Shown: in pieces, positions 1 to 7,508 of the stretch
Numbering within the stretch: position 1 is the first letter of the stretch
Layout of the letters: each line of letters starts with the position of its first letter
NCBI RefSeq assembly: GCF_014873875.1
Contig: NZ_JADBEM010000001.1
Span: 4,464,001-4,528,000, forward strand
Direction of reading: 5' to 3'
DNA from: Actinopolymorpha pittospori
Lineage (GTDB): Bacteria; Actinomycetota; Actinomycetes; Propionibacteriales; Actinopolymorphaceae
DNA length: 64,000 nucleotides
Position numbers and translations under genes: made by a program
Notes under the pieces: generated by a model
Seen by the model: the letters and a program-made list of their open reading frames with translations, nothing else
The model's database searches: none
Told to the model about the DNA's origin: nothing

Positions 1-816
1 GACGCCCCGCAGGCCCGCGCGCATGGTGTTGACCGACAGGTGGGTCGCGCCCAACTTCCGCCAGGTCTCCACGGTCTCCGGAACCGAGCCAAGCGTGTCC
101 CGGGTGACTGTGAGACGACCCTCCATGCCCAGGGACGCCGGTTCGCGGCCGGCCTCGCGCGCGCCCTGGTGCACGATCTCGATCGCGCGGTCGAGTTCGG
201 GACCGGGCGCGAACTGCGGGAACCACCCGTCACCCAGCCGCCCGGCACGACGCAGTGCGCGGGGCGCGGACTGCGCTCCGATCCAGACCGGGATCGGCCG
301 CTGCACCGGAAGCGGGAGAATGCCCGCGCCGGTCACCTGGTGATGGTCGCCGGTGAAGTCGACGACCGGCTCCGACCACAGCCGCCGGAGCAGCTCGATC
401 TGCTCGTCGATCCGCCGGCCACGACTGGAGAAGTCCTCGCCGAGGGCTTCGTACTCCACGGCGTTCCATCCGATGCCGACACCGACGCGGGTGCGGCCGC
501 GCGCCAGGACGTCGACCTCGGCGGCCTGCTTGGCCACCAGTGCCGTCTGGCGTTGCGGTAGCACGATGACCCCCGTCACCAGCTCAAGCGAACAGATGGC
601 GGCGAGGTAGCCGAACAACACGAACGGCTCGTGGAACGGGTCCGTGTGGCTGTAGGCGCCTGACCAGCCGGGATGGGCGGCCGGGTCGGCACCGAGGACG
701 TGGTCGTAGACGAGGACGTGGGTGTATCCGAGATCCTGGACGGTTGTGGCGTAGGTACGGATGTCGTCAGGATCGGCGCTCATTTCGATCTGCGGAAAGA
801 CGGCTCCGATTCGCAT
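1..816 (-). CDS. LLM-class F420-dependent oxidoreductase (3' end outside window)
   Basis: The frame is open from the ATG at 814-816 to base 1 (272 codons), so the C-terminus is missing. The N-terminus begins MRIGAVFPQIE and continues with GYTHVLVYDHVLG, and near the window edge reads LGATHLSVNTM. All are typical of the bacterial-luciferase-like TIM-barrel family that uses F420 or FMN. A purine-rich ribosome site (AGGAGGG, complement of 821-827) sits just before this ATG, which supports it over the internal ATG at 781-783. Substrate cannot be told from sequence; F420 dependence is inferred from how common that subgroup is in actinobacteria. Confidence 0.85.
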   Translation of the reverse strand, partial: MRIGAVFPQIEMSADPDDIRTYATTVQDLGYTHVLVYDHVLGADPAAHPGWSGAYSHTDPFHEPFVLFGYLAAICSLELVTGVIVLPQRQTALVAKQAAEVDVLARGRTRVGVGIGWNAVEYEALGEDFSSRGRRIDEQIELLRRLWSEPVVDFTGDHHQVTGAGILPLPVQRPIPVWIGAQSAPRALRRAGRLGDGWFPQFAPGPELDRAIEIVHQGAREAGREPASLGMEGRLTVTRDTLGSVPETVETWRKLGATHLSVNTMRAGLRGV

Positions 817-990
817 GACTCCCTCCTACCACAACCTGTTCGGTCGCTGTCCGACCTGATCACGGGCCCTCGAGGTGACGCGGCCCACGTCCTGCGACAC
901 CGACCGTTCGCCCTCCGTCCGCCACCCCGTCGCCGGGCGCGCGGACACTGCCGACGGCACCTCGTTCCGGTCCTGGCCGGCGCGTTCGCC

Positions 991-1110
991 CGAGCCACCG
1001 CCCGAGCCACCGCCCGAGCCACCGCCCGAGCCACCGCCCGAGCCACCGCCCGAGCCACCGCCCGAGCCACCGCCCGAGCCACCGCCCGAGCCACCGCCCG
1101 TGCCACCGCC
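991..1110. repeat. 12-bp tandem repeat (minisatellite), ten units
   Basis: Nine exact head-to-tail copies of CGAGCCACCGCC (991-1098) are followed by one copy with a single change (1099-1110). Because the unit is a multiple of three, several frames stay open across it and would read Gly-Gly-Gly-Ser (minus strand), Glu-Pro-Pro-Pro or Ala-Thr-Ala-Arg. No frame has a convincing start, ribosome site or flanking domain, so I treat it as non-coding. It occupies the 407-bp gap (817-1223) between the divergent oxidoreductase and glycerophosphodiesterase genes; nothing else was recognised there except the two ribosome sites at its edges. Confidence 0.9.
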
Positions 1111-1223
1111 CGCCTGGCCGGCACGTGAGCGCCGGCTGGACGCCGAGCCGGCAGGTCGGTAACGCTGGTGCCCGCTGGCCGCGCCCGCCCATGGGCGACA
1201 CCCGTCGCAGGAGGAAACGTTCG

Positions 1224-2444
1224 ATGCTCGATCAGTCCGCTGCCGCACAGGCCACGCAGAGCGCGCGGGAGGGGCGACGCGACGTGATCGTCGTCGGACA
1301 CCGCGGGGCGTCCGGGGTGGCGCCGGAGAACACCGTGGCGGCCATCCGCGAAGCCGCCCGGCAGGGGGCCGACTACGCCGAGGTCGACGTCGTACTCAGC
1401 AAGGACGGCGTGCCCGTGCTCGTGCACGACAACACGCTGGCCCGCACCACGAACGCCAGGGAGGTCTTCCCGGACCGTGCGCCGTGGACGGTCGGCGACT
1501 TCACCCTGGCCGAGCTGCGGACGCTGGACGCGGGCTCGTGGTTCGACGAGAGCTTCGCCGGCGAGCGCGTCCCGACGTTCCGCGAGGCGCTCGAAGCCTT
1601 CGACCAGTACGGCATCGGCGTGTGGCTCGAGCTCAAGGGCGCCGGACGCCACCCCGACTTCGCGCCGGCCGTGGCGGAGGTCCCGCGCACCACGCCGGGA
1701 GGCTGGCTGACCGCACCGGACCGCGAGCGCCGGTTCGTCGCGACCTCGTTCGACTGGGAGACCCTCGCGACCTTCGCCGACCTGATCGACCATGCCGTAC
1801 CGATCGGCGGCATCGCGGAGGCCGTCCCCGACGACGCGAAGCTGCGGGAGCTGTCGGGGTGGATGGACTTCTTCATCCCCCACTACCGCCGGCTGGCCCA
1901 GGGCGACATCGTCCGCATCCGGGCGGCGGGGCTGCGCCCGGCGTTCTGGACGCCGAACGACCCGGTGGCCGTGGCGTCACTGGTCGCGCAGGGCGCCGAC
2001 GCGCTGATCCAGAACTACCCGGCGCTCGCCCGAGCCGTGGTCGACGGCCTTCCGCCGGTGCCGGGCCCGGCGAGCGTGGTCGTCGAACGCCTGGCCGGTG
2101 GATCAGGCGGCGGGAGCGGCGCGGACAGTGCCGCCGGTGCGACTTCGGTGGCCGCCGCCGAGACCAGCCGATACGTCGTCCTGCGCAACATCTCCGACGC
2201 CGCGGTGGACGTCGGCGGGTGGTACCTCCGGGACGATCCGGGCTATCGCCTGCCGATCGGCGCGGGCTACACGATCCCGGCCGGAGGTGCGCTTTCGGTG
2301 CATGTCGGACCCGGCACGAACGCCCCGGATTGCTACCACAGCGACCCTCCGGTGGTCGACTTCAGCCGCGGCCGGAACAGCGTCGCGCTGCACCGTGCCG
2401 ATGGAGTGGTGGTCGACGTCGCGGGCGACGAGCCGACCGCGTAA
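1224..2444 (+). CDS. Glycerophosphodiester phosphodiesterase with C-terminal lamin-tail-like domain
   Basis: 406 residues. Residues about 20-290 form a GDPD barrel: the catalytic HRG motif is H26-R27-G28, followed by the metal-binding AEVDV and a conserved HDN, with LELKG further on. Such enzymes hydrolyse glycerophosphodiesters to glycerol-3-phosphate and an alcohol. A Gly/Ser/Ala-rich linker (GGSGGGSG) leads to a C-terminal beta-rich segment (YVVLRNISD, VDVGGWYLRDD) that resembles the lamin-tail domain (LTD). No signal peptide is visible. The ATG at 1224 is preceded by AGGAGG at 1209-1214; an upstream in-frame start at 1125 lacks a ribosome site and runs through low-complexity sequence. Domain pairing is inferred from sequence style. 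Confidence 0.88.
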   Translation: MLDQSAAAQATQSAREGRRDVIVVGHRGASGVAPENTVAAIREAARQGADYAEVDVVLSKDGVPVLVHDNTLARTTNAREVFPDRAPWTVGDFTLAELRTLDAGSWFDESFAGERVPTFREALEAFDQYGIGVWLELKGAGRHPDFAPAVAEVPRTTPGGWLTAPDRERRFVATSFDWETLATFADLIDHAVPIGGIAEAVPDDAKLRELSGWMDFFIPHYRRLAQGDIVRIRAAGLRPAFWTPNDPVAVASLVAQGADALIQNYPALARAVVDGLPPVPGPASVVVERLAGGSGGGSGADSAAGATSVAAAETSRYVVLRNISDAAVDVGGWYLRDDPGYRLPIGAGYTIPAGGALSVHVGPGTNAPDCYHSDPPVVDFSRGRNSVALHRADGVVVDVAGDEPTA

Positions 2445-2584
2445 GGTATCCCCGGCTGCTGAGGGAGATCCCAAGCTCGGTCCGTCGACGACGTCCTCGG
2501 ACCAGGTCTGCACCAAGGTTTCCGCTTTGCGCGGTATCCCGGTGCCGATGGAGTTCGGGGCTCTTGTATCCTCGGTTGTCGCTC

Positions 2585-2657
2585 GCCCCAATAGCTCAGT
2601 CGGTAGAGCGTCTCCATGGTAAGGAGAAGGTCTACGGTTCGATTCCGTATTGGGGCT
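2585..2657 (+). tRNA. tRNA-Thr (anticodon GGT)
   Basis: 73 nt. Acceptor arm GCCCCAA pairs with TTGGGGC, the D arm follows, and the anticodon loop ATGGTAA carries GGT, reading ACC. The T loop is TTCGATT. CCA is not encoded. A TATCCT box at 2567-2572 could be the -10 of its promoter, but no good -35 was seen. It probably heads a transcript with the next tRNA and rpmG. Confidence 0.95.
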
Positions 2658-2700
2658 CTGTGGCCGGAGCCGCCCGGAACCGGGCGGCCACCGGTCCGGC

Positions 2701-2776
2701 GGCGGTGTAGCTCAGACGGTAGAGCAAGCGGCTCATAATCGCTGTGTCGCCGGTTCGAGTCCGGCCACCGCTACCA
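2701..2776 (+). tRNA. tRNA-Met, elongator type (anticodon CAT), CCA encoded
   Basis: Mature part 2701-2773 plus encoded CCA at 2774-2776. Acceptor GGCGGTG pairs with CACCGCT, ending in a G-U pair, and the anticodon loop CTCATAA carries CAT. The initiator signature (unpaired C1-A72) is absent, so it is an elongator Met tRNA. A lysidine-modified Ile2 tRNA would share the anticodon; position next to tRNA-Thr and rpmG favours Met. Confidence 0.92.
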
Positions 2777-2874
2777 ATCGGCCGGCCGGTGGTAGCCCAC
2801 CGGCCTGGCCGCCTGTGCATTAGTGCGTACTATTACAGGACCTACCTGTCCCGAGCGATCACAAGAGGCATCCC

Positions 2875-3045
2875 GTGGCTAGCAAGAGCTCCGACGTCCG
2901 GCCCAAGATCACGTTGGCGTGCACTGAGTGCCGGGAGCGCAACTACATCACGCGCAAGAACCGGCGCAACGACCCCGACCGGATGGAACTCAAGAAGTTC
3001 TGCCCGCGCTGCCGCACCCACCGGGCGCACCGCGAGACCCGGTAG
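2875..3045 (+). CDS. rpmG: 50S ribosomal protein L33
   Basis: 56 residues from a GTG start. Two CxxC pairs (CTEC and CPRC) form the zinc knuckle of the C+ form of L33, and the C-terminus HRETR is typical. L33 sits near the tRNA exit site of the large subunit. The gene lies about 100 bp after tRNA-Met, the usual actinobacterial neighbourhood. It is followed by a strong hairpin that would separate it from hadA. Confidence 0.95.
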   Translation: MASKSSDVRPKITLACTECRERNYITRKNRRNDPDRMELKKFCPRCRTHRAHRETR

Positions 3046-3068
3046 GTCCTCCGCAGCCCAAGATCGTC

Positions 3069-3104
3069 GTGGGCCGCTTCCACCGCCAGGTGGGAGCGGC
3101 CCAC
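3069..3104 (+). terminator. Hairpin terminator after rpmG
   Basis: A 16-bp stem (3069-3084 with 3089-3104, one mismatch) closes on a GCCA loop 23 bp after the rpmG stop. No long T-run follows, as is common in high-GC terminators. Confidence 0.7.
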
Positions 3105-3201
3105 TTCTGCGTGCCCGGGCGCGGTGTCTCCGCCCGGCGCGAGGTCGCCACGCCGCCCTCCGCACATCCGATCGGCGGCCCGCTCCGGTACGGTCGCGTA
3201 C

Positions 3202-3651
3202 ATGCCAGTCGACTCCACCCTGGTCGGCCGAAACTACGCGACGAAGACTCCGTACGAGGTCGGCCGCGAGAAGATCCGGGAGTTCGCCGACGCGATCGGT
3301 GACCCGAATCCCGCCTACCGTGACCCTGACGCCGCCCGAGCGCTCGGCCACTCCGACGTGGTGGCGCCTCCGACGTTCCCGATCGTGGTGGCGTTCGGCC
3401 TGCTCAACCAGCTCTTCGACGACCCTGACAGCGGTGTGGCGCTGCACCGCGTCGTGCACGCCGACCAGAAGTTCAGCTACGCCCGCCCGATCCGCCCAGG
3501 CGACGAGCTCGTCGCCACGCTGACGATCGAGAGCGTGCGGCAGGTGGCGGGCACCGACCTGATCATGACCCGCACCGACATCAGCACCGTGGACGGCGAG
3601 CCGGTCTGCACGGCCCGGGCCAGCGTGGTCCACCGCGAGGAAGCGGCATGA
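3202..3651 (+). CDS. hadA: MaoC/FAS1-type hot-dog dehydratase subunit, HadA-like
   Basis: 149 residues; a single hot-dog fold of the MaoC N-terminal type, with the motif YEVGREKIREFADAIGDPNP at its start and a C-terminal VDGEPVCTARASVVHR strand. In mycobacteria the homologous rpmG-hadA-hadB cluster makes the (3R)-hydroxyacyl-ACP dehydratase of FAS-II; HadA is the non-catalytic, substrate-binding partner. This genome shows no hadC here, and no mycolate genes in the window, so the physiological acyl substrate is open. ATG at 3202 is chosen because homology begins there; an upstream start at 3124 would add a low-complexity tail. It overlaps hadB by 4 nt. Confidence 0.88.
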   Translation: MPVDSTLVGRNYATKTPYEVGREKIREFADAIGDPNPAYRDPDAARALGHSDVVAPPTFPIVVAFGLLNQLFDDPDSGVALHRVVHADQKFSYARPIRPGDELVATLTIESVRQVAGTDLIMTRTDISTVDGEPVCTARASVVHREEAA

Positions 3652-4073
3652 GCGTTCCGGCGTACGACGCCGTGGAGAAGGGCACCGAGCTCAGGCCGGT
3701 GACGGTGAAGCTGCGCCGGGAGGACCTCGTGCGCTATGCCGGAGCCTCCGGCGACTTCAACCGCATCCACTGGAGCCAGCGGGTCGCCCAGGAGGTGGGG
3801 CTGCCCGACGTCATCGCTCACGGCATGCTCACGATGGGTGCTGGCGCCCGGGTGGTCACCGAATGGGTGGGTGACCCGGCCCGCGTCGTGGAGTACTCCG
3901 TGCGCTTCACCCGCCCGGTCGTCGTACCGGACACCGACGAGGGTGTCGCGGTCACGTTCGGCGGGAAGGTGGCCGACAAACTCGACGACAACCTGGTGCG
4001 GGTGGACCTGACCGCCCTCGCCGGCGGCGACAAGGTGTTCGGCGCCGCACGCGCCGTGGTCCGCCTCGACTGA
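3648..4073 (+). CDS. hadB: MaoC-family dehydratase, catalytic HadB-like subunit
   Basis: 141 residues. The hydratase motif is intact: D36 and H41 in DFNRIHW, followed by GLPDVIAHGMLTMG, the signature of R-specific enoyl hydratases/dehydratases. It should pair with HadA as a heterodimer acting on 3-hydroxyacyl thioesters. The ATG overlaps the hadA stop (ATGA), implying coupled translation. murB begins 57 bp later and may be co-transcribed. Confidence 0.88.
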   Translation: MSVPAYDAVEKGTELRPVTVKLRREDLVRYAGASGDFNRIHWSQRVAQEVGLPDVIAHGMLTMGAGARVVTEWVGDPARVVEYSVRFTRPVVVPDTDEGVAVTFGGKVADKLDDNLVRVDLTALAGGDKVFGAARAVVRLD

Positions 4074-4130
4074 CCGAGCTCCACGATTCAGCTGACCTGG
4101 CCCCGCGCCACCGAACCAGACGGGCATCCT

Positions 4131-5171
4131 GTGCACGAACGCGCTGACGTCTCCCTGGCCGAGCTCACCACGCTCCGGCTCGGCGGCCCCGCCAAGCGAC
4201 TGGTGGAGGTCGACGACGTCGACGCCCTCGTCGAGCTCGTCCGGGCCGGTGACGCCTCCGCCGAGCCCCTGCTCGTCCTCGGCGGCGGCAGCAACGTCGT
4301 GGTCGCCGACGAGGGTTTCCCCGGCACCGTGGTACGCCTGTGCACCCGCGGCGTCCGGGTGGAGTCGGCCGACACCTGCGGCGGCGCGGTCGTGCGCATC
4401 GCCGCAGGTGAGGAGTGGGACGGCTTCGTCCAGCGTGCGGTCGCGGAGGGCTGGGTCGGGGTCGAGGCGCTGTCCGGGATCCCGGGCCTCGTCGGTGCCG
4501 CACCGATCCAGAACATCGGGGCCTACGGCCAGGAGATCGCCCACACCCTCGCCCAGGTGCGGGTCTGGGACCGCGTGGACTCCGCCGTACGTACCCTCGC
4601 CCTCGCGGACTGCGGCTTCGGCTACCGCACGAGTCGCTTCAAGCGCGCGCCCGAGCGCTACGTCGTGCTGGAGGTGGTGCTCCAGCTACGGCTCGGCGAC
4701 CAGAGCGCCCCCGTGGAGTACGCCGAGCTCGCCCGCACGCTCGGCGTCCAGCTGGGGGAGCGGGCCCCACTCGCCGACGTCCGCGACGCCGTCCTCGGCC
4801 TCCGGCGCGGCAAGGGGATGGTGCTCGACGAGTCCGACCACGACACCTGGAGCGCGGGTTCGTTCTTCACCAACCCGGTGCTCTCGGAGGACGCCGCGAC
4901 CCGGCTGCCCGCCCTCGCGCCGCGTTGGCCCGCCGGCGACGGGCTGGTGAAGACGAGCGCGGCCTGGTTGATCGAGCACGCGGGGTTCGGGAAGGGCTAC
5001 GGCACCGGTCCGGCGCGGCTGTCCAGCAAACACACCCTGGCCCTGACCAACACCGGCGCCGCCGCCACCTCCGACCTGCTGGCGCTCGCGCGGGAGGTTC
5101 GCGACGGAGTGCGGGCGCGGTTCGGCGTCGAACTCGTCAACGAGCCCGTCCTGGTCGGCTGCACGTTGTAG
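4131..5171 (+). CDS. murB: UDP-N-acetylmuramate dehydrogenase
   Basis: 346 residues from GTG. MurB reduces UDP-GlcNAc-enolpyruvate to UDP-MurNAc with NADPH and FAD in the cytoplasm, an early peptidoglycan step. The FAD-binding stretch LVLGGGSNVVVADEGFPG, the SGIPGLVGAAPIQNIGAYGQE motif, and SAGSFFTNPV with the proton-donor Ser are all present, and the protein ends in the usual NEPVLVG strand. Length fits the family. It is the last plus-strand gene before the convergent kinase gene at 5203. Confidence 0.96.
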   Translation: MHERADVSLAELTTLRLGGPAKRLVEVDDVDALVELVRAGDASAEPLLVLGGGSNVVVADEGFPGTVVRLCTRGVRVESADTCGGAVVRIAAGEEWDGFVQRAVAEGWVGVEALSGIPGLVGAAPIQNIGAYGQEIAHTLAQVRVWDRVDSAVRTLALADCGFGYRTSRFKRAPERYVVLEVVLQLRLGDQSAPVEYAELARTLGVQLGERAPLADVRDAVLGLRRGKGMVLDESDHDTWSAGSFFTNPVLSEDAATRLPALAPRWPAGDGLVKTSAAWLIEHAGFGKGYGTGPARLSSKHTLALTNTGAAATSDLLALAREVRDGVRARFGVELVNEPVLVGCTL

Positions 5172-5202
5172 TCCGCAGGGCGGGCCGCGTCTCCGGTTCC
5201 GG

Positions 5203-6180
5203 CTACACGCCCAGGGCGGCTCGAACGTCGTCCCGGCGCAGTTGGGCCGCGCACCATTCGAAGTGCCCGTCCGCCCCGGCCGGGTCGTAGGCGCAGGCGC
5301 CGACGATCGCGTAGACGGCGCGGTAGAGCTGCAGCAGCGGCGCAGCGTACCCGAGTTCGGTGACGAACCACCTGGTCAGCGTCTCGTCGCTCGCTCGTGC
5401 CCGGGGCCTGTACATGTCGAAGAAGCCGGCGGCGAGACTCGCGTCGAAGGCTGGATCCCCGGCGGTGCTGAGGTAGCCCCAGTCGAGCACGCTCACCACC
5501 CGAAGCTCCTCGTCGACCAGGACGTTCGGTGGGCACAGGTCGCCGTGGACGACGCGGCCGCCGGTGCGGGGGAGAAGGGCCTGAACCCCCGCCACCGTCT
5601 GGTCGAGGAGAACGTCGAATCCCGGGACGGCGGCCCGGAGTGGGTCGGCGTACGCCTCGACCCGCCGCTCGAGCAGGCCGAGCAGCGCCTGCGGCCAGGA
5701 CAGGGCGCTCTCGGTGTAGAACGCGTTCGGCTCGTCCATCACCGTCAGGTCCCTGGCCGCCGAGCCCGACTCGATCTCCCGCAGCGCGGCCACCACGCCC
5801 GCGAACGCACGCATCGCGTGCTCGGTCGGTCCGGCCGCGCCGATGAACTCCGACAGCGGCCGACCGTGCAGTCGGCGCTCGATCGTCACCGGCGTGCCCG
5901 CGACACTGCGCAGGTCATGGATGAGGGGAGTGGCGAACGGCAGGCCCGCGGCGGACAGTTCGGCGTAGAACGCCCGGAGCCGTTCCAGGCTCGGTGCGGT
6001 CTGCCGGCTCCACACCTTCACCACGGTGTCGGCGTCGAGCGCGTAGACCGTGCCGTCCATGCCGGCGCCCAGCCGGTTGGTGACGGCCAGGCCGGCGGCG
6101 TGGAGCCGGGTCACCGCGTCAGCGCCGTCCCCGCCTGCCCCGTGGCCATGTTCGTGATCGTGAAGGTTTCTGGTGCTCAT
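5203..6180 (-). CDS. Aminoglycoside phosphotransferase (APH) family kinase
   Basis: 325 residues with a His-rich N-terminus (HDHEHGHG). The kinase signatures are clear: an N-lobe glycine-rich segment GAGMDGTVYALD with VVKVW, the catalytic loop H212-G-D214 with N219, and the metal-binding D233 in VLDWG. The C-terminal helical part resembles aminoglycoside/choline kinases. Real substrate unknown: members phosphorylate antibiotics, sugars or choline, so resistance is not implied. ATG 6178-6180 is chosen; an in-frame ATG at 6196-6198 is possible. It lies 68 bp downstream of the adenosine deaminase gene and may share its transcript. Confidence 0.85.
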   Translation of the reverse strand: MSTRNLHDHEHGHGAGGDGADAVTRLHAAGLAVTNRLGAGMDGTVYALDADTVVKVWSRQTAPSLERLRAFYAELSAAGLPFATPLIHDLRSVAGTPVTIERRLHGRPLSEFIGAAGPTEHAMRAFAGVVAALREIESGSAARDLTVMDEPNAFYTESALSWPQALLGLLERRVEAYADPLRAAVPGFDVLLDQTVAGVQALLPRTGGRVVHGDLCPPNVLVDEELRVVSVLDWGYLSTAGDPAFDASLAAGFFDMYRPRARASDETLTRWFVTELGYAAPLLQLYRAVYAIVGACAYDPAGADGHFEWCAAQLRRDDVRAALGV

Positions 6181-6248
6181 ATGACCGCCATCCTTCATGA
6201 TCCAGGTCGTCGCCGCGACCGGACGGGAACCATCGCCGGATCCTCCGC

Positions 6249-7334
6249 TCAGGGAGACCACGGCTCCGGGGCGCCCTCGCCCGGCTCTGCCGCGAGCCAG
6301 TCGTCGATCCCGGTGAGGAGCCGGCTGCGTACGTCGCTCGGCGCGGTCGAGGCGCGCACGGACATCCGGGCCAACTCCGCGAGTTCCTCGTCGGAGAAGC
6401 CGAGCCGGCGCGCGAGCTGGTACTGGCCTACCAGCCGTACGCCGAACAGCAACGGATCGTCGGCGCCGAGCGCGATCTGCACCCCGGAGTCGAACAGCCG
6501 GCGCAGCGGTATGGCGTCCGGCTCCGGGTAGACGCCGAGCGCGACGTTCGAGGCGGGGCACACCTCCAGGGGGACACCCGCCGACGCGATCCGGTCCAGC
6601 AGTGCCGGACTCTCGGCCGACCGTACGCCGTGCCCGACCCGGGTCGCGCCGAGTGCGTCCAGGCAGCCGACAACACTGTCCGGCCCGCACAGCTCGCCGC
6701 CGTGCGGCATCGAACCGAGACCCGCCCTGGTGGCGATCCCGAACGCCTTGGCGAACTCCTCCGGCCGGCCACGGCGTTCGTCGTTGGACAGGCCGAACCC
6801 GACGACGCCCCTCCCGGCGTACTGCACCGCCAGCCGGGCGAGCGTGCGCGCGTCCAGGGGGTGCCGGGTGCGGTTGGCCGCGATCACGATGCCCACGCCG
6901 ACGCCGGTGAGCGAGGAGGCGTCGCGGGCCGCGTCGAGGACGAGGTCGGTGAACGCCGTGATCCCGCCGAACCGGCTCGCGTACCCCGAGGGGTCCACCT
7001 GGATCTCGAGCCAGCCGGAGCCCTCCCGGGCCTCGTCCTCGACGGTCTCGCGGACCAGCCGGCGTACGTCGTCCACGGTGACCAGCGCCGAGCGGGCGAG
7101 GTCGTACAGCCGCTGGAACCGGAACCAGCCCTTCTCGTCGGTCGCGAGCAGGTGCGGCGGCCACTCGTCCCGCAGCGCGTCCGGCAGGGCGATGCCGTGT
7201 CGGACGGCGAGGTCGATCAGGGTCTCGTGCCGCATCGACCCGGTGAAGTGCAGGTGTAGGTGAGCCTTGGGGAGAGTGTCGAGCGGCCGCGTCGTCGCCC
7301 GGCTCGCCGCCGAGCCACCCACCGTCGTCGTCAC
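6249..7334 (-). CDS. add: Adenosine deaminase family protein
   Basis: 361 residues from a GTG start with a GAGGAGG ribosome site just upstream. Metal ligands H25 and H27 lie in AHLHLHFTG; HGGELCGPDSV supplies the catalytic Glu region, HGVRS the next His and ALGADDPLLFG the late Asp pair. The enzyme would convert (deoxy)adenosine to inosine for purine salvage. Adenine deaminase or other nucleoside deaminases of the same fold cannot be excluded. A strong hairpin at 7412-7450 separates it from the upstream aminotransferase gene. Confidence 0.88.
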   Translation of the reverse strand: MTTTVGGSAASRATTRPLDTLPKAHLHLHFTGSMRHETLIDLAVRHGIALPDALRDEWPPHLLATDEKGWFRFQRLYDLARSALVTVDDVRRLVRETVEDEAREGSGWLEIQVDPSGYASRFGGITAFTDLVLDAARDASSLTGVGVGIVIAANRTRHPLDARTLARLAVQYAGRGVVGFGLSNDERRGRPEEFAKAFGIATRAGLGSMPHGGELCGPDSVVGCLDALGATRVGHGVRSAESPALLDRIASAGVPLEVCPASNVALGVYPEPDAIPLRRLFDSGVQIALGADDPLLFGVRLVGQYQLARRLGFSDEELAELARMSVRASTAPSDVRSRLLTGIDDWLAAEPGEGAPEPWSP

Positions 7335-7411
7335 GGCCGGCCTCCTCGTGGTCCGCGGACATCTGGGCCCGATCCGTCCATGGTCGCGGGCGTCGCCGGC
7401 GGCCCGAACGA

Positions 7412-7450
7412 GAGGACCCCCGCGACGGAATCTTCGTCGCGGGGGTCCTC
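7412..7450 (-). terminator. Hairpin terminator after the aminotransferase gene
   Basis: A perfect 16-bp stem (7412-7427 with 7435-7450) with a 7-nt loop, placed 58 bp beyond the stop codon of the gene at 7509-8774. It is the clearest inverted repeat in this part of the window. Confidence 0.85.
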
Positions 7451-7508
7451 GGAGACAAACAGGCGGGCCGCTCGGCGGATCATCGGAACCACGGTCACGG
7501 CCCAGGGG

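Noticed and set aside
991..1110. CRISPR array
   Set aside because: Units are 12 bp, contiguous and lack spacers; no cas genes nearby.
826..1248. Minus-strand ORF encoding a Gly-Gly-Gly-Ser repeat protein
   Set aside because: It starts inside the glycerophosphodiesterase gene, has no ribosome site or domain, and the 12-bp repeat keeps other frames open equally.
2701..2776. Initiator tRNA-fMet
   Set aside because: Acceptor stem is paired to the end (G-U), lacking the C1-A72 mismatch.
5203..7458. A single 751-residue minus-strand protein
   Set aside because: It is the kinase gene joined to an antisense-frame shadow of the adenosine deaminase gene; the kinase has its own start at 6180.
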